The translations under genes were made by a program, and so were the position numbers. Shown in pieces: positions 18,166 through 28,528 of a stretch of 64,000 bases of DNA. This DNA comes from Rahnella ecdela. GTDB lineage: Bacteria > Pseudomonadota > Gammaproteobacteria > Enterobacterales > Enterobacteriaceae. A model generated the notes under the pieces. The model searched no databases, was not told the DNA's origin, and saw nothing but the letters and a program-made list of their open reading frames with translations. The stretch covers positions 20,804-84,803 of the forward strand of contig NZ_JAFMOY010000110.1 in NCBI RefSeq assembly GCF_019049625.1. Reading direction: 5' to 3'. Position 1 is the stretch's first letter. Each line of letters starts with the position of its first letter.

Positions 18166-18870
18166 TCAATCGTCAAAATCGCGATAAATAGACTGTATTT
18201 CTTCCTGAAAGAAGCCCCGATAGAGCAAATAACGCAGAACTTTTGATTTTTCTTTCCAGTCAGTCGGTAAATTTTCACCAAATTTTCTGACTGCTAAATC
18301 TCTCGCCAGAGCACACCAGTCCACTTCAGTGTTTTCCAGCGCCACGGTAATGATTTCTTTATCGACACCTTTTTGCAGTAATTCCGAACGGATGCGCTGC
18401 GCACCGTAACCTTTGTTACTACGACCTGAAATATAGCGACGGGCAAATTTGGCATCATCAAGCCAATGATGCTGATAACAGTAGTCGATGACTGCCTGTA
18501 CATGTTCTTCCGGAATTTCTTCCGGTACCGGCCGCGGCTCTGGTTTGGCTCTTACGATTTCTTCTTCGGAGAAGTCATTTTGCGCCGATTTTTTTTGCGA
18601 AGACCAGCTACTTTTTTTATTCTGAGGTTTAACAAAAGGCATCGGAGGAATCAGCAATTTGCGGCGCAATTCTGTTTCGCCATGGTCGCGCTGAGCAAGC
18701 AGACGCATTGCGCGGTTTATCAGCGTATTGATTTTTGCTGCGTCGCCGTCTTTTTTCGGCGGCTCGAACAGTGTGGATTCACTGTTTTGTGCGACCTCTT
18801 CCAGCAGCTTTTTCAGATCGATGGCTTTTTCATTCATGATTTTTTTATCAGGTATGTTTTCATCGGACAT
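18166..18870 (-). CDS. recX: RecX regulatory protein, enlarged form
   Basis: 234 residues against about 166 in E. coli. RecX caps RecA filaments and inhibits their growth. The family core is clear: NRAMRLLAQRDHGETELRRK, then YISGRSNKGYGAQRIRSELL, then DWCALARDLAVRKFG and a C-terminal LLYRGFFQEEIQSIYRDF. Extra material is an N-terminal polar extension of about 45 residues and a lysine/serine/proline-rich insert of about 30 residues between the first two repeats. Start at 18870 (MSDENIP) with AAGGGGGA about 6 nt upstream; an in-frame start 7 codons earlier lacks this. Confidence 0.9.
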   Translation of the reverse strand: MSDENIPDKKIMNEKAIDLKKLLEEVAQNSESTLFEPPKKDGDAAKINTLINRAMRLLAQRDHGETELRRKLLIPPMPFVKPQNKKSSWSSQKKSAQNDFSEEEIVRAKPEPRPVPEEIPEEHVQAVIDYCYQHHWLDDAKFARRYISGRSNKGYGAQRIRSELLQKGVDKEIITVALENTEVDWCALARDLAVRKFGENLPTDWKEKSKVLRYLLYRGFFQEEIQSIYRDFDD

Positions 18871-18889
18871 CAGTTTCCCCCTTATATGC

Positions 18890-18922
18890 AAAATGCCAGT
18901 CTGGAAACCAGACTGGCATTTT
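18890..18922 (-). terminator. recA-recX intergenic hairpin terminator
   Basis: Perfect 15-bp inverted repeat (18890-18904 with 18908-18922, loop AAA/TTT), ending in TTTT on the minus strand. It lies after recA and 7 bp before the recX ribosome site, so recX expression depends on read-through, as described for E. coli. Confidence 0.85.
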
Positions 18923-18989
18923 AGCGACTTTAGAAAGTAACGGACAAAGTCCCCTGCCCTTCAAATGTCTTTGTCAGACAACCGCGAAA

Positions 18990-20054
18990 TTAAAACTCTT
19001 CGCTGGTTTCCATGTTGTCGTCAGCGTCTTCCGCTGTGGTCGCAACACTCAGTTCGCCGGTACCGCTCAGCAGCATATCACGCAGTTTTTTGTCCAGCTC
19101 AGCAGCCACTTTCGGGTTTTCTTTCAGGAAGTTGCAGGAGTTCGCTTTACCCTGACCAATCTTCTCACCGTTGTAGCTGTACCATGCGCCAGCTTTCTCG
19201 ACCAGTTTATGCTTAACGCCCAGGTCGATCAGTTCACCATTAATGTTGATACCTTCGCCGTACATGATCTGGAATTCAGCTTGTTTAAATGGTGCAGCGA
19301 TTTTGTTCTTCACCACTTTCACGCGCGTTTCGCTACCGACAACCACATCACCTTCTTTGATAGCGCCGATACGACGGATATCCAGACGCACAGAGGCGTA
19401 GAATTTCAGTGCGTTACCGCCGGTGGTGGTTTCCGGGTTACCGAACATCACACCAATTTTCATACGGATCTGGTTGATGAAGATAAGCAGTGTGTTGGCG
19501 TTTTTCAGGTTACCGGCCAGCTTACGCATCGCCTGGCTCATCATACGTGCCGCGAGGCCCATGTGAGAGTCACCAATTTCGCCTTCAATTTCTGCTTTCG
19601 GTGTCAGTGCCGCTACGGAGTCAACGATGATTACGTCAACAGCGCCTGAACGGGTCAGCGCGTCACAGATTTCCAGAGCCTGTTCACCGGTATCTGGCTG
19701 AGAACACAACAGGTTATCGATATCTACGCCCAATTTTTTAGCGTAGATCGGGTCCAGTGCGTGTTCTGCATCGATGAACGCACAGGTTTTGCCTTCGCGT
19801 TGTGCGGCAGCAATAACCTGAAGGGTCAGCGTGGTTTTACCGGAAGATTCTGGTCCGTAGATTTCAACAATACGGCCCATTGGCAAACCGCCGGCACCTA
19901 ACGCGATATCCAGAGACAAAGAGCCGGTAGAGATCGTTTCTACGTCCATGGAGCGATCTTCACCCAGACGCATGATGGAGCCTTTACCGAATTGCTTTTC
20001 AATCTGGCCCAGTGCTGCAGCTAACGCTTTTTGCTTGTTCTCATCAATAGCCAT
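18990..20054 (-). CDS. recA: RecA recombinase
   Basis: 354-residue ATP-dependent strand-exchange protein and LexA co-protease. Walker [10 protein letters not shown] at about residues 66-74; the L2 DNA-binding loop region [19 protein letters not shown] is intact; acidic C-terminal tail. Start at 20054 (MAIDENK) after AGGAGTAAAA; ten further in-frame codons upstream are leader. Controlled by the LexA box at 20136-20155. Confidence 0.99.
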   Translation of the reverse strand: MAIDENKQKALAAALGQIEKQFGKGSIMRLGEDRSMDVETISTGSLSLDIALGAGGLPMGRIVEIYGPESSGKTTLTLQVIAAAQREGKTCAFIDAEHALDPIYAKKLGVDIDNLLCSQPDTGEQALEICDALTRSGAVDVIIVDSVAALTPKAEIEGEIGDSHMGLAARMMSQAMRKLAGNLKNANTLLIFINQIRMKIGVMFGNPETTTGGNALKFYASVRLDIRRIGAIKEGDVVVGSETRVKVVKNKIAAPFKQAEFQIMYGEGININGELIDLGVKHKLVEKAGAWYSYNGEKIGQGKANSCNFLKENPKVAAELDKKLRDMLLSGTGELSVATTAEDADDNMETSEEF

Positions 20055-20131
20055 TTTTACTCCTCGTCTGATGCAGGGGAACATCCCGCCCGCATCACTG
20101 AATATAATTTATGTACAGGTAATTGGCAGTA

Positions 20132-20159
20132 ATTATACTGTATGCTCATACAGTATCAA
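20132..20159 (-). promoter_or_regulatory. recA: recA promoter with LexA (SOS) box
   Basis: Minus strand: TTGATA (20154-20159), 16-nt spacer, TATAAT (20132-20137). The 20-bp palindrome at 20136-20155 reads TACTGTATGCTCATACAGTA on the plus strand, a near-perfect SOS box covering the spacer. The arrangement is the same as in E. coli recA. Confidence 0.97.
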
Positions 20160-20161
20160 GC

Positions 20162-20656
20162 CTAATTTTTAATAAACTCACGCAATGCAGTTTGTAGCGA
20201 AAAAACAGCAGCTTGCAAGCGAACTGCTTCGCGATCGCCGGAAAAATGCTGTTTAGCGGTCAGAACACGTCCGTCTTTTCCGGCAAATCCAAACCATACC
20301 GTGCCGACAGGTTTTTCAGCAGATCCGCCATCAGGTCCTGCAATGCCGCTGACCGAAACAGCCACATCCGCGCCCGCAGCGTGTAACACGCCTTGCGCCA
20401 TTTCATGCACCACCTGTTCGCTCACCGCGCCATATTCCTCAAGTGTGCTTTCGGATACGCCCAGCAACTCATGCTTAGACGCATTGCTGTAAGTGACAAA
20501 TCCACGATCAAACCAGGCGGAGCTTCCCGCAATGTCAGTAATCGCTTTGGCAATCAGGCCCCCGGTGCAGGACTCTGCACAGGTGATCCACAACCCCTGC
20601 GCTTTCAGCGCCGCTCCGATTTCCACACTCAGTTCATGCAAACGTTTTTCGTCCAT
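20162..20656 (-). CDS. pncC: nicotinamide-nucleotide amidohydrolase PncC
   Basis: 164 residues of the CinA C-terminal family. Deamidates NMN to nicotinate mononucleotide in NAD recycling. Motifs ESCTGGLIA, FVTYSNASKHELLG and SGIAGPDGGSAEKPVGTV are present. Its stop codon lies 2 bp from the recA -35 element. Formerly YgaD. Confidence 0.95.
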   Translation of the reverse strand: MDEKRLHELSVEIGAALKAQGLWITCAESCTGGLIAKAITDIAGSSAWFDRGFVTYSNASKHELLGVSESTLEEYGAVSEQVVHEMAQGVLHAAGADVAVSVSGIAGPDGGSAEKPVGTVWFGFAGKDGRVLTAKQHFSGDREAVRLQAAVFSLQTALREFIKN

Positions 20657-20765
20657 ATCCCCTCCCGACGGGTCATCTGAAACAGACCCGATGTTAGCAT
20701 TTCTCTTCCTGTCTGTGAGTCCCGTCGAAGCGTTTTGCGCGATGTATTCAGAATTGGGACGAAAA

Positions 20766-20796
20766 TAAAAAAGAAGGGCCGCAATCTGCGACCCTT
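20766..20796 (-). terminator. mltB terminator
   Basis: AAGGGTCGC/GCGGCCCTT stem (20774-20796, one G-U pair), followed on the minus strand by CTTTTTTATTTT. Confidence 0.85.
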
Positions 20797-20817
20797 ATTA
20801 ATGTGGGTGACCCGGCG

Positions 20818-21921
20818 TTAGCGCGCGGCTTTCACCGCCTCACCTAACTGCCATACCGCCATCGCATAATGCACGCTGTGGTTGTAGCGGGTGATGGTGT
20901 AGAAGTTCGGCAGCCCGTACCAGTACTGATAATTGGTGCCCATATCGAGGCGCAGCAGGCTCGCCTCCTGATAGTTGCCGAGCGATCCTAACGGGCTCAG
21001 TCCGGCGGCTTTCAGGGTATACAACGGATATTTGGTTTTGAAACCGTTCTCAAGCAATGGTGCCTGACCGGCCGCCGGCACCGCAATCGGCGCACCTTTC
21101 GTCCAGCCGTGAGCTTTGAAATAGTTGGCGACGCTGCCAATGGCATCAATCGGATCCCACAGGTTGGCATGGCCGTCGCCGTTAAAGTCGACGGCGTAAT
21201 CTTTATAAGATGAGGGCATAAACTGACCATAGCCCATTGCGCCCGCGAAGGAACCACGCAGACTCAGCGGGTCGTCCCCTTCACGACGGGACATCAGGAG
21301 GAAAGTTTCCAGCTCGCCGGAGAAATACTCTGCGCGACGCGGATAAGCAAAGGACAAGGTCGCCAGCGCATCGATAATACGGGTTTTACCCATCACGCGT
21401 CCCCAGCGGGTTTCCACGCCGATAATACCGACGATGATTTCCGGCGGCACGCCGTACACCTGCTCCGCACGCTGTAACGCATCCTGATACTGGTTCCAGA
21501 ACACCACGCCATTCTGTACGTTATCCGGTGTAATGAATTTGCTACGATAACGGTTCCACGCGCCATTCGGCACTGTCGATGGCGGGCCAGATGGCGCCTG
21601 CTGATCCATCAGTCGCAATACAAATCCCAGACGTTTGGTTTGCGACAAAACATCATGCAGTTGCTGGCGGTCAAAACCATGTTCGCGCACCATTTTATCG
21701 ACGAACAGATTCATGGCCGGGTCATAGGCAAAATCACCGGTCTGAACCGCACCGGTATGCTCAGGCTGGAGCAGAAAACCGCCGCCGGGCACCGAATTAG
21801 CGCTGGCATTTCTTCCATCGGAGAAAGGATTGCGCGGCCCTTCAGGCTGAGACGCGGGCTTATTACTGCTACATGCAGAGAGTGTAAGAACCAGGGGAAG
21901 AATGATTGCCAGGTGGCGCAT
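20818..21921 (-). CDS. mltB: membrane-bound lytic murein transglycosylase B
   Basis: 367-residue lipoprotein that cleaves peptidoglycan glycan strands, leaving 1,6-anhydro ends. The signal peptide ends at lipobox LSAC (about residues 16-19). The catalytic Glu lies in IIGVETRWGRVMGK; GAMGYGQFMPSSY follows. Start at 21921 (MRHLAII), with ACGGA about 7 nt upstream, which gives a normal signal peptide; a start 13 codons earlier has no ribosome site. Divergent from mutS. Confidence 0.94.
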   Translation of the reverse strand: MRHLAIILPLVLTLSACSSNKPASQPEGPRNPFSDGRNASANSVPGGGFLLQPEHTGAVQTGDFAYDPAMNLFVDKMVREHGFDRQQLHDVLSQTKRLGFVLRLMDQQAPSGPPSTVPNGAWNRYRSKFITPDNVQNGVVFWNQYQDALQRAEQVYGVPPEIIVGIIGVETRWGRVMGKTRIIDALATLSFAYPRRAEYFSGELETFLLMSRREGDDPLSLRGSFAGAMGYGQFMPSSYKDYAVDFNGDGHANLWDPIDAIGSVANYFKAHGWTKGAPIAVPAAGQAPLLENGFKTKYPLYTLKAAGLSPLGSLGNYQEASLLRLDMGTNYQYWYGLPNFYTITRYNHSVHYAMAVWQLGEAVKAAR

Positions 21922-22152
21922 CGGATATCCGTAACCATGCAATAAAAGAGGTGCCGACATGGTAGAGCATTATCAGAACCGAAAAAACTGAAAATCGCCG
22001 TCTTTACAACTCGGCGGAAAGTTACTTTTTTGGAGAAGTTGCGCGACGTTACGCAAGTTCAGAATCCAGCGTAGTTTTTTGGCTCTACTCACGTTAGGAT
22101 CCGTTGTAAAGTCGTTGCCCCGGGCGGTACACGCCAACAGGATGCTTTAAAA

Positions 22153-24729
22153 TTGAATCAACTCAATGAAAAACAAAACAATATGACCGGACCAGATGCC
22201 CACACGCCAATGATGCAGCAATACCTGCGTCTTAAAGCAGAGAACCCGGAAGTTCTGCTGTTTTATCGTATGGGTGACTTCTACGAACTGTTTTATGACG
22301 ATGCAAAACGTGCATCGCAGCTGATGGATATTTCCCTGACCAAGCGCGGTGCGTCTGCCGGTGAGCCAATCCCGATGGCGGGCGTGCCTTATCATGCGGT
22401 GGAAGGCTATCTGGCGAAACTGGTGCAACTGGGTGAATCCGTTGCGATCGCGGAACAGATTGGTGACCCGGCGTTGAGCAAAGGGCCGGTTGAACGTAAA
22501 GTCGTGCGTATTGTGACGCCGGGAACCATCAGCGATGAAGCGCTGCTGAGCGAACGCCATGACAACCTGCTGGCGGCTATCTGGCAGGACGGACGGGGCT
22601 TTGGTTACGCGACGCTGGACATCAGCTCCGGTCGTTTCCGTGTGGCACAGCCCGACGATCTGGAAACGATGGCAGCGGAATTACAACGCACTAATCCGGC
22701 TGAATTACTGTATCCGGAAAGCTTCGAAGCCATGACGCTGATTTCTTCCCGCCGCGGATTGCGCCGCCGTCCGATGTGGGAATTTGAGCTGGAAACCGCA
22801 AAACAACAACTCAATTTGCAATTCGGCACCCGCGATTTAAGCGGCTTCGGCGTTGAGCAGGCCGCTCAGGCGCTGCGTGCTGCCGGTTGTCTGCTGCAAT
22901 ACGTAAAAGATACGCAGCGCACTGCCCTGCCGCATATCCGTGGTGTAACTATGGAGCGACAGCAGGACGGCATTATTATGGATGCGGCGACGCGCCGTAA
23001 TCTGGAACTGACGCAAAATCTGGCAGGTGGCGTAGAAAACACGCTGGCAGCAGTGCTGGATCAGGCCGTAACGCCGATGGGCAGCCGTATGCTCAAACGC
23101 TGGATCCACATGCCAAGCCGCGACATAAAACTGCTCACCCACCGTCAGCAGGCGATTGGCGCATTGCAGGATATCACCGCAGATTTACAGCCAGTGCTGC
23201 GTCAGGTCGGCGACCTCGAACGTATTCTGGCGCGCCTGGCATTACGCAGCGCACGTCCGCGTGACCTTGCGCGTATGCGTCATGCCATGCAACAACTGCC
23301 GGAAATTCGCGAAATTTTGCAGGATTCCGAAGCCGGGCATGTAAAAACGCTGGTGGAACAAACCGGTGACTTTGCCGAACTGGTGGAACTGCTTGAACGC
23401 GCAGTCGTCGAAGCCCCTCCGGTGCTGGTGCGTGACGGAGGCGTGATCGCACCGGGCTACAACGCAGAACTGGATGAGTGGCGCGCGCTGGCAGACGGTG
23501 CGACAGATTATCTCGATCGTCTTGAGATCCGCGAACGCGAAAAGCTGGGGCTGGATACGCTTAAAGTCGGATTCAACGGCGTTCATGGATATTACATTCA
23601 AGTCAGCCGTGGCCAGAGCCATCTGGTACCGATCCATTACGTCCGTCGCCAGACGCTCAAGAATGCCGAACGCTACATCATTCCTGAGCTGAAAGAATAC
23701 GAAGACAAAGTGCTGACCTCAAAAGGCAAAGCGCTCTCTCTGGAAAAGGCACTCTACGAAGAACTGTTCGACCTGCTGATGCCACATCTGTCTGCACTTC
23801 AGCAAAGCGCCAGTGCGCTGGCAGAATTGGACGTGCTGAGCAATCTGGCAGAACGCGCATACACACTCAATTACGCCTGTCCGACCATGAGCGAAAAACC
23901 GGGCATTAATATCACTGGCGGTCGCCATCCGGTAGTTGAGCAGGTGCTGAGCGAACCCTTTATCTCCAACCCGCTGAATATGTCCCCCGGGCGACGCATG
24001 CTTATCATTACCGGTCCGAACATGGGCGGTAAAAGTACTTACATGCGTCAGGCGGCGCTGATTGTACTGATGGCTCATATCGGCAGTTATGTTCCGGCTG
24101 AAACCGCCGTCATCGGGCAGGTGGATCGCATTTTCACCCGTGTCGGTGCGGCAGACGATCTGGCTTCCGGACGTTCTACCTTTATGGTGGAAATGACCGA
24201 GACCGCCAATATCCTGCACAACGCGACTGAAAACAGTCTGGTACTGATGGATGAAATCGGGCGCGGAACATCAACATATGATGGACTTTCACTGGCATGG
24301 GCGTGCGCGGAAAATCTCGCCAGCCGTATTAAGGCCATGACTTTATTCGCTACCCATTATTTCGAGCTGACCACGTTGCCGGAAAAAATGGAAGGCACTG
24401 TCAACGTGCATCTGGATGCTATCGAACATGGCGACACCATCGCCTTTATGCACAGTGTGCAGGACGGCGCGGCCAGTAAAAGTTACGGTCTGGCCGTGGC
24501 TGCACTGGCTGGTGTTCCGCGCGATGTAATTAAGCGTGCACGTCAGAAACTCAAAGAGCTGGAAACGTTGTCGAACAACGCCGCCGCCAGCAAAGTGGAT
24601 GGCCCGCAGCTGACATTACTGACCGAAGAAGTGTCTCCGGCGGTCGAAGCGCTGGAGGCTCTCGATGCGGATTCGTTATCACCACGTCAGGCGCTGGAAT
24701 GGATCTATCGTCTGAAAGACATGGTGTAA
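22153..24729 (+). CDS. mutS: DNA mismatch repair protein MutS
   Basis: About 858 residues (E. coli 853). Mismatch recognition uses Phe and Glu of GDFYELF near residue 43. The C-terminal ABC-type ATPase has Walker [10 protein letters not shown] and the [12 protein letters not shown] signature, followed by the helix-turn-helix and C-terminal tail ending [13 protein letters not shown]. The start is uncertain: TTG at 22153 has AGGA about 11 nt upstream, while an in-frame ATG at 22183 (MTGPDAHTP, 848 aa) has no ribosome site; the family's conserved part begins at DAHTPMMQQ. Confidence 0.96.
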   Translation: MNQLNEKQNNMTGPDAHTPMMQQYLRLKAENPEVLLFYRMGDFYELFYDDAKRASQLMDISLTKRGASAGEPIPMAGVPYHAVEGYLAKLVQLGESVAIAEQIGDPALSKGPVERKVVRIVTPGTISDEALLSERHDNLLAAIWQDGRGFGYATLDISSGRFRVAQPDDLETMAAELQRTNPAELLYPESFEAMTLISSRRGLRRRPMWEFELETAKQQLNLQFGTRDLSGFGVEQAAQALRAAGCLLQYVKDTQRTALPHIRGVTMERQQDGIIMDAATRRNLELTQNLAGGVENTLAAVLDQAVTPMGSRMLKRWIHMPSRDIKLLTHRQQAIGALQDITADLQPVLRQVGDLERILARLALRSARPRDLARMRHAMQQLPEIREILQDSEAGHVKTLVEQTGDFAELVELLERAVVEAPPVLVRDGGVIAPGYNAELDEWRALADGATDYLDRLEIREREKLGLDTLKVGFNGVHGYYIQVSRGQSHLVPIHYVRRQTLKNAERYIIPELKEYEDKVLTSKGKALSLEKALYEELFDLLMPHLSALQQSASALAELDVLSNLAERAYTLNYACPTMSEKPGINITGGRHPVVEQVLSEPFISNPLNMSPGRRMLIITGPNMGGKSTYMRQAALIVLMAHIGSYVPAETAVIGQVDRIFTRVGAADDLASGRSTFMVEMTETANILHNATENSLVLMDEIGRGTSTYDGLSLAWACAENLASRIKAMTLFATHYFELTTLPEKMEGTVNVHLDAIEHGDTIAFMHSVQDGAASKSYGLAVAALAGVPRDVIKRARQKLKELETLSNNAAASKVDGPQLTLLTEEVSPAVEALEALDADSLSPRQALEWIYRLKDMV

Positions 24730-24759
24730 ACGCCTGCGGGTCTGAACCGGAAGCATAAA

Positions 24760-24789
24760 AAAAACGGTGGGGATTAACCCACCGTTTTT
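24760..24789. terminator. bidirectional terminator between mutS and rpoS
   Basis: 12-bp stem AAAAACGGTGGG with its complement (24760-24771, 24778-24789), A-rich on one side and T-rich on the other. Confidence 0.92.
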
Positions 24790-24841
24790 ATTTTCCGTTC
24801 TTGCAGATACTGCATAATGCAGCGACTGTCTGACGAGTAGG

Positions 24842-25828
24842 TTACTCGCGGAACAGTGCTTCGATGCTCAGCCCTTGTCCCTGCAGGATTTCACGCAGGC
24901 GACGCAAACCTTCTACCTGAATCTGACGAACACGTTCACGTGTCAGACCAATTTCGCGGCCCACATCTTCCAGCGTCGCTGCTTCATAACCTAAAAGGCC
25001 GAAACGACGCGCCAGAACTTCACGCTGTTTTGCATTCAACTCGAATAACCACTTCACGATACTCTGTTTCATATCGTCGTCTTGTGTGGTGTCTTCCGGG
25101 CCGTTGTCTTTTTCATCCGCCAGAATATCTAACAACGCTTTCTCTGAGTCACCACCCAACGGGGTATCTACAGAAGTGATGCGTTCATTCAGGCGCAACA
25201 TACGGCTGACATCATGTACCGGTTTGTCGAGTTGTTCAGCAATCTCTTCAGCGCTCGGTTCATGGTCCAGTTTATGTGCAAGTTCACGTGCGGTACGCAG
25301 GTAAACGTTCAGTTCTTTAACGATGTGAATTGGCAGACGAATAGTCCGGGTTTGATTCATGATCGCCCGTTCGATTGTCTGACGGATCCACCATGTTGCA
25401 TAGGTAGAGAAACGGAAGCCGCGCTCAGGGTCAAATTTTTCAACCGCACGGATCAGACCCAGATTGCCTTCCTCGATCAAATCCAGCAGTGCCAGACCGC
25501 GATTACTGTAGCGGCGGGCAATCTTAACCACCAAACGCAGGTTACTTTCAATCATACGGCGGCGGGAAGGAACATCTCCCCGCAGCGCGCGTCGTGCAAA
25601 ATAAACTTCCTCTTCTGCGGTAAGCAGAGGGGAATAACCGATTTCACCGAGGTACAGTTGAGTGGCATCCAGCACTCTTTGGCTTACAGCCTGCGACAAC
25701 AATTCTTCTTCAGCATCGTTGTCGGCAGTCTCTTCGACTATTGCTTTCTCGTCAAAGGCTTCAGCGCTGTTCTCATCGAAATCTACATCATCATGTAACT
25801 CGTTAACTTTCAGCGTATTCTGACTCAT
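24842..25828 (-). CDS. rpoS: RNA polymerase sigma factor RpoS
   Basis: 328 residues (E. coli 330). Stationary-phase/general stress sigma factor. Acidic N-terminus, region 2 ([34 protein letters not shown]), region 3, and region 4 helix-turn-helix ([17 protein letters not shown]). TAGGAGCAGCTT precedes the ATG. It lies 51 bp after nlpD; in E. coli the main promoter is inside nlpD and the long leader is controlled by DsrA/RprA/ArcZ, and the same arrangement is likely here. Confidence 0.98.
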   Translation of the reverse strand: MSQNTLKVNELHDDVDFDENSAEAFDEKAIVEETADNDAEEELLSQAVSQRVLDATQLYLGEIGYSPLLTAEEEVYFARRALRGDVPSRRRMIESNLRLVVKIARRYSNRGLALLDLIEEGNLGLIRAVEKFDPERGFRFSTYATWWIRQTIERAIMNQTRTIRLPIHIVKELNVYLRTARELAHKLDHEPSAEEIAEQLDKPVHDVSRMLRLNERITSVDTPLGGDSEKALLDILADEKDNGPEDTTQDDDMKQSIVKWLFELNAKQREVLARRFGLLGYEAATLEDVGREIGLTRERVRQIQVEGLRRLREILQGQGLSIEALFRE

Positions 25829-25879
25829 AAGCTGCTCCTACCCGTGGTCCCGAGGGCAGAATCAATGCTCTGCCCCGAT

Positions 25880-26905
25880 TTATCGCTGCGGAAGATAACG
25901 CAGCGGGTTTACGGATTTCCCCTTGTAACGAATTTCAAAATGCAATCTTACTGAACTGGTTCCGGTGCTACCCATAGTCGCTATTTTTTGTCCCGCCTGC
26001 ACTTCTTGTTGTTCCCGGACCAGCATTGTATCGTTATGTGCATAGGCGCTCAGGTAATCATCATTGTGTTTGATGATGATCAGATTACCGTAACCGCGAA
26101 GAGCATTACCCGCGTAAACCACACGCCCCGAGGCGGTTGCTACGACAGACTGTCCACGCGAACCAGCGATATCGATCCCCTTATTTCCCCCTTCAGAAGC
26201 TGAGAAATTATCGATAATTTTCCCGTCAGTCGGCCATTTCCAGGAGGAAACCGGACCGCCATTATTTGCAGAGGTGGCGACGGGAGTGCTGGCTACAGCA
26301 ACAGGTGTTGTGGTGGTAGTAGTAACTGCACCTGATGAAGGCAACATCTTGCCTACATTCTGTTTACCAGAAGAATCAGAATACGTGGTAGTTGGTTGAG
26401 ATGCAACCACAGAACCTGTGAGCATTCCCCCGGTAGGAACTTTAGGAACACCGCCATTTGTCGCATCTGTGACGACCGGCGTGCTGCTCGTACTGGCCGC
26501 AGAAGAGACGTTGTTTATCTGGACTGTCTGCCCGACTTCAAGGCTGTACGGCGCAGGGATATTGTTGCGTGCGGCCAGGTCACGGAAGTCATTGCCGGTG
26601 ATCCAGGCAATGTAAAACAGGGTGTCGCCACGCTTCACCTGATAGGTACTGCCGCTATAACTTCCTTTAGGGATGGAGTTGTAGCTGCGGTTGTAAACAA
26701 TGTGTCCGCCAGAGCCGACAGCAGGTGCCATTTGCGGAGCGGAATTCAGAGTATTCTGACTGGTATTGCCGCTGTTACCACCGCCATTGACGCTGCTGAT
26801 AGGTGCGGATGTTGTTGAATTGTTCGTACATCCCGCCATCCAGGCACTGATAAAAGTACACACTGCAATGCGGCTTAGTGTTTTTATTGGGCTTCCCGTG
26901 CTCAT
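25880..26905 (-). CDS. nlpD: NlpD lipoprotein, amidase activator
   Basis: 341 residues (E. coli 379). Signal peptide with lipobox MAGC (about residues 23-26), then a Ser/Thr/Asn-rich linker, a LysM domain ([19 protein letters not shown]), a second low-complexity Thr/Ser linker and a C-terminal LytM/M23 domain. Catalytic metal ligands are missing (NKGIDIAG and VRLHFEIR where active enzymes have HxxxD and HxH), as expected for an activator of the amidase AmiC at the division site. Also likely hosts the rpoS promoter. Confidence 0.95.
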   Translation of the reverse strand: MSTGSPIKTLSRIAVCTFISAWMAGCTNNSTTSAPISSVNGGGNSGNTSQNTLNSAPQMAPAVGSGGHIVYNRSYNSIPKGSYSGSTYQVKRGDTLFYIAWITGNDFRDLAARNNIPAPYSLEVGQTVQINNVSSAASTSSTPVVTDATNGGVPKVPTGGMLTGSVVASQPTTTYSDSSGKQNVGKMLPSSGAVTTTTTTPVAVASTPVATSANNGGPVSSWKWPTDGKIIDNFSASEGGNKGIDIAGSRGQSVVATASGRVVYAGNALRGYGNLIIIKHNDDYLSAYAHNDTMLVREQQEVQAGQKIATMGSTGTSSVRLHFEIRYKGKSVNPLRYLPQR

Positions 26906-26954
26906 ATTTCCCCCGTTACGGCAATCTCAGAATATCTCTTTAACCACGCACACC

Positions 26955-27030
26955 GCGCCAGCTGGCGCTTTTCGTGTCATCGGACACGGTGCGGGCAGGC
27001 AACATGCTCATTCAGGTCTTTGCCTGAATG
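26955..27030. repeat. three consecutive dyads upstream of nlpD
   Basis: In the 242-bp gap between pcm and nlpD: a 14-bp palindrome GCGCCAGCTGGCGC (26955-26968), CGTGTC-ATCG-GACACG (26973-26988) and CATTCAGG-TCTTTG-CCTGAATG (27009-27030). They may be structures in the nlpD leader or pcm 3' region. No U tract follows on the minus strand. Confidence 0.6.
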
Positions 27031-27147
27031 CCGCTGTGCCATAAAAAACTGTAGTGGATGCTATCAACATCGCCAGTACAGCACCATATAACAGTTGTAT
27101 TTAAATTTTAAGGAGTTAGTCCTGAAGGCACCAGCGCATCATCGGTT

Positions 27148-27774
27148 TCAGGCAAGTTCGCCTTTCACCAGCGGGACAAAACGAACGGCTTCGATATTTT
27201 CTGCGACAAACTCCTCACCGCGCCGGGTGATCCGTTGCAGTGTCTGATTTTCTTCGCCAACAGGCAGGATTAACACGCCGCCATCATCGAGTTGTTGCAG
27301 TAAATCTTGAGGTATTTCAGGAGGTGCGGCGGTGACAATAATGGCATCAAACGGGCCGCGCGAAGGCCAGCCCTGCCAGCCGTCACCATGACGCGTCGAG
27401 ACGTTATGCAAATCGAGCTGCTTAAGGCGTCTTTTGGCCTGCCACTGCAAGCCCTTGATACGCTCAACCGAGAAAACATGCTCCACCAGATGCGCCAGAA
27501 TGGCGGTTTGATAACCTGAACCGGTGCCAATTTCCAGCACGCGTGAAGAAGGCTCAAGGCGCAGCAGTTCAGTCATTCTCGCTACGGTATAAGGCTGAGA
27601 AATCGTCTGGCCTGAGCCAATCGGCAACGCGGTGTTTTCGTAAGCTTTATGCTGAAATGCCTCATCGACAAAGCGCTCACGCGGCACAGACTCGATGGCA
27701 TGTAACAGTTTTTCATCATGAATGCCCTGCTGACGCAACTGTTCCAGCAGGTTGTACATCGGCTTATTCACCAT
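27148..27774 (-). CDS. pcm: protein-L-isoaspartate O-methyltransferase
   Basis: 208 residues, the E. coli length. Repairs isoaspartyl damage in aged proteins with SAM. SAM-site motif [15 protein letters not shown] and the family motif [15 protein letters not shown] are present. Start overlaps the surE 3' end by 11 bp. Part of the truD-surE-pcm-nlpD-rpoS string. Confidence 0.97.
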   Translation of the reverse strand: MVNKPMYNLLEQLRQQGIHDEKLLHAIESVPRERFVDEAFQHKAYENTALPIGSGQTISQPYTVARMTELLRLEPSSRVLEIGTGSGYQTAILAHLVEHVFSVERIKGLQWQAKRRLKQLDLHNVSTRHGDGWQGWPSRGPFDAIIVTAAPPEIPQDLLQQLDDGGVLILPVGEENQTLQRITRRGEEFVAENIEAVRFVPLVKGELA

Positions 27775-28528
27775 TCGCGCTCACCCCGGCCTTTTCCAAC
27801 CATGAGACCACGACATCCTGAGCCGCATAGGCAGTTAAATCCACCTGAAGTGGCGTCACTGAAACATAACCTTGTGCGACAGCCGCAAAATCAGTGTCAG
27901 GTCCGACATCAAACTTATCGCCCGGCGGGCCAATCCAGTACAAGTCCTGACCGCGCGGATCCTGCTGACAAAATACCTGCTCGGCCGGATGACGGCTACC
28001 GCAACGCGTTACTTTGATGCCCAAGATCCGCGAAAGCGGCAAATCCGGAACGTTAATATTCAGAATTTTGCCAGTACGCAATGGCTCACGCGATAGCGCC
28101 CTGAGAATACGACAAGTGATGATCGCCGCCGTGTCGTAATGCTGATGCCCGTCCAGTGAGACCGCCAGCGCAGGAAAGCCCAGATGACGGCCTTCCATCG
28201 CGGCGGCAACCGTGCCGGAATAAATCACGTCGTCCCCCAGATTGGGCCCGGCATTAATGCCGGAGACCACGATATCCGGCTTCGGGCGCATCAGCGTATT
28301 CACGCCGAGATATACGCAGTCGGTCGGCGTGCCATTAATCACGGCAGTATCGCCGTTAGGGTATGACTGAATACGCAACGGGCCGTCCAGCGTCAGCGCG
28401 TTTGACGCACCGCTGCGGTTACGGTCCGGGGCCACCAGCTTCACGTCGGCAAACTCGCGCAGCGCGGACGCCAGCGCCTGAATGCCCGGAGCCAGTACGC
28501 CGTCGTCGTTACTCAGTAATATCCGCAT
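27764..28528 (-). CDS. surE: 5'/3'-nucleotidase SurE
   Basis: 254 residues (E. coli 253). Metal-dependent nucleotidase/exopolyphosphatase. [10 protein letters not shown] at the N-terminus carries the metal-binding Asp pair; [19 protein letters not shown] is intact. Start at 28528 (MRILL), inside the truD 3' end, with GGA about 8 nt upstream; an ATG three codons earlier is also possible. Confidence 0.96.
   Translation of the reverse strand: MRILLSNDDGVLAPGIQALASALREFADVKLVAPDRNRSGASNALTLDGPLRIQSYPNGDTAVINGTPTDCVYLGVNTLMRPKPDIVVSGINAGPNLGDDVIYSGTVAAAMEGRHLGFPALAVSLDGHQHYDTAAIITCRILRALSREPLRTGKILNINVPDLPLSRILGIKVTRCGSRHPAEQVFCQQDPRGQDLYWIGPPGDKFDVGPDTDFAAVAQGYVSVTPLQVDLTAYAAQDVVVSWLEKAGVSANGE

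Noticed and set aside
26906..27147. ERIC element in the pcm-nlpD gap
   Set aside because: The dyads do not match ERIC arms or core.
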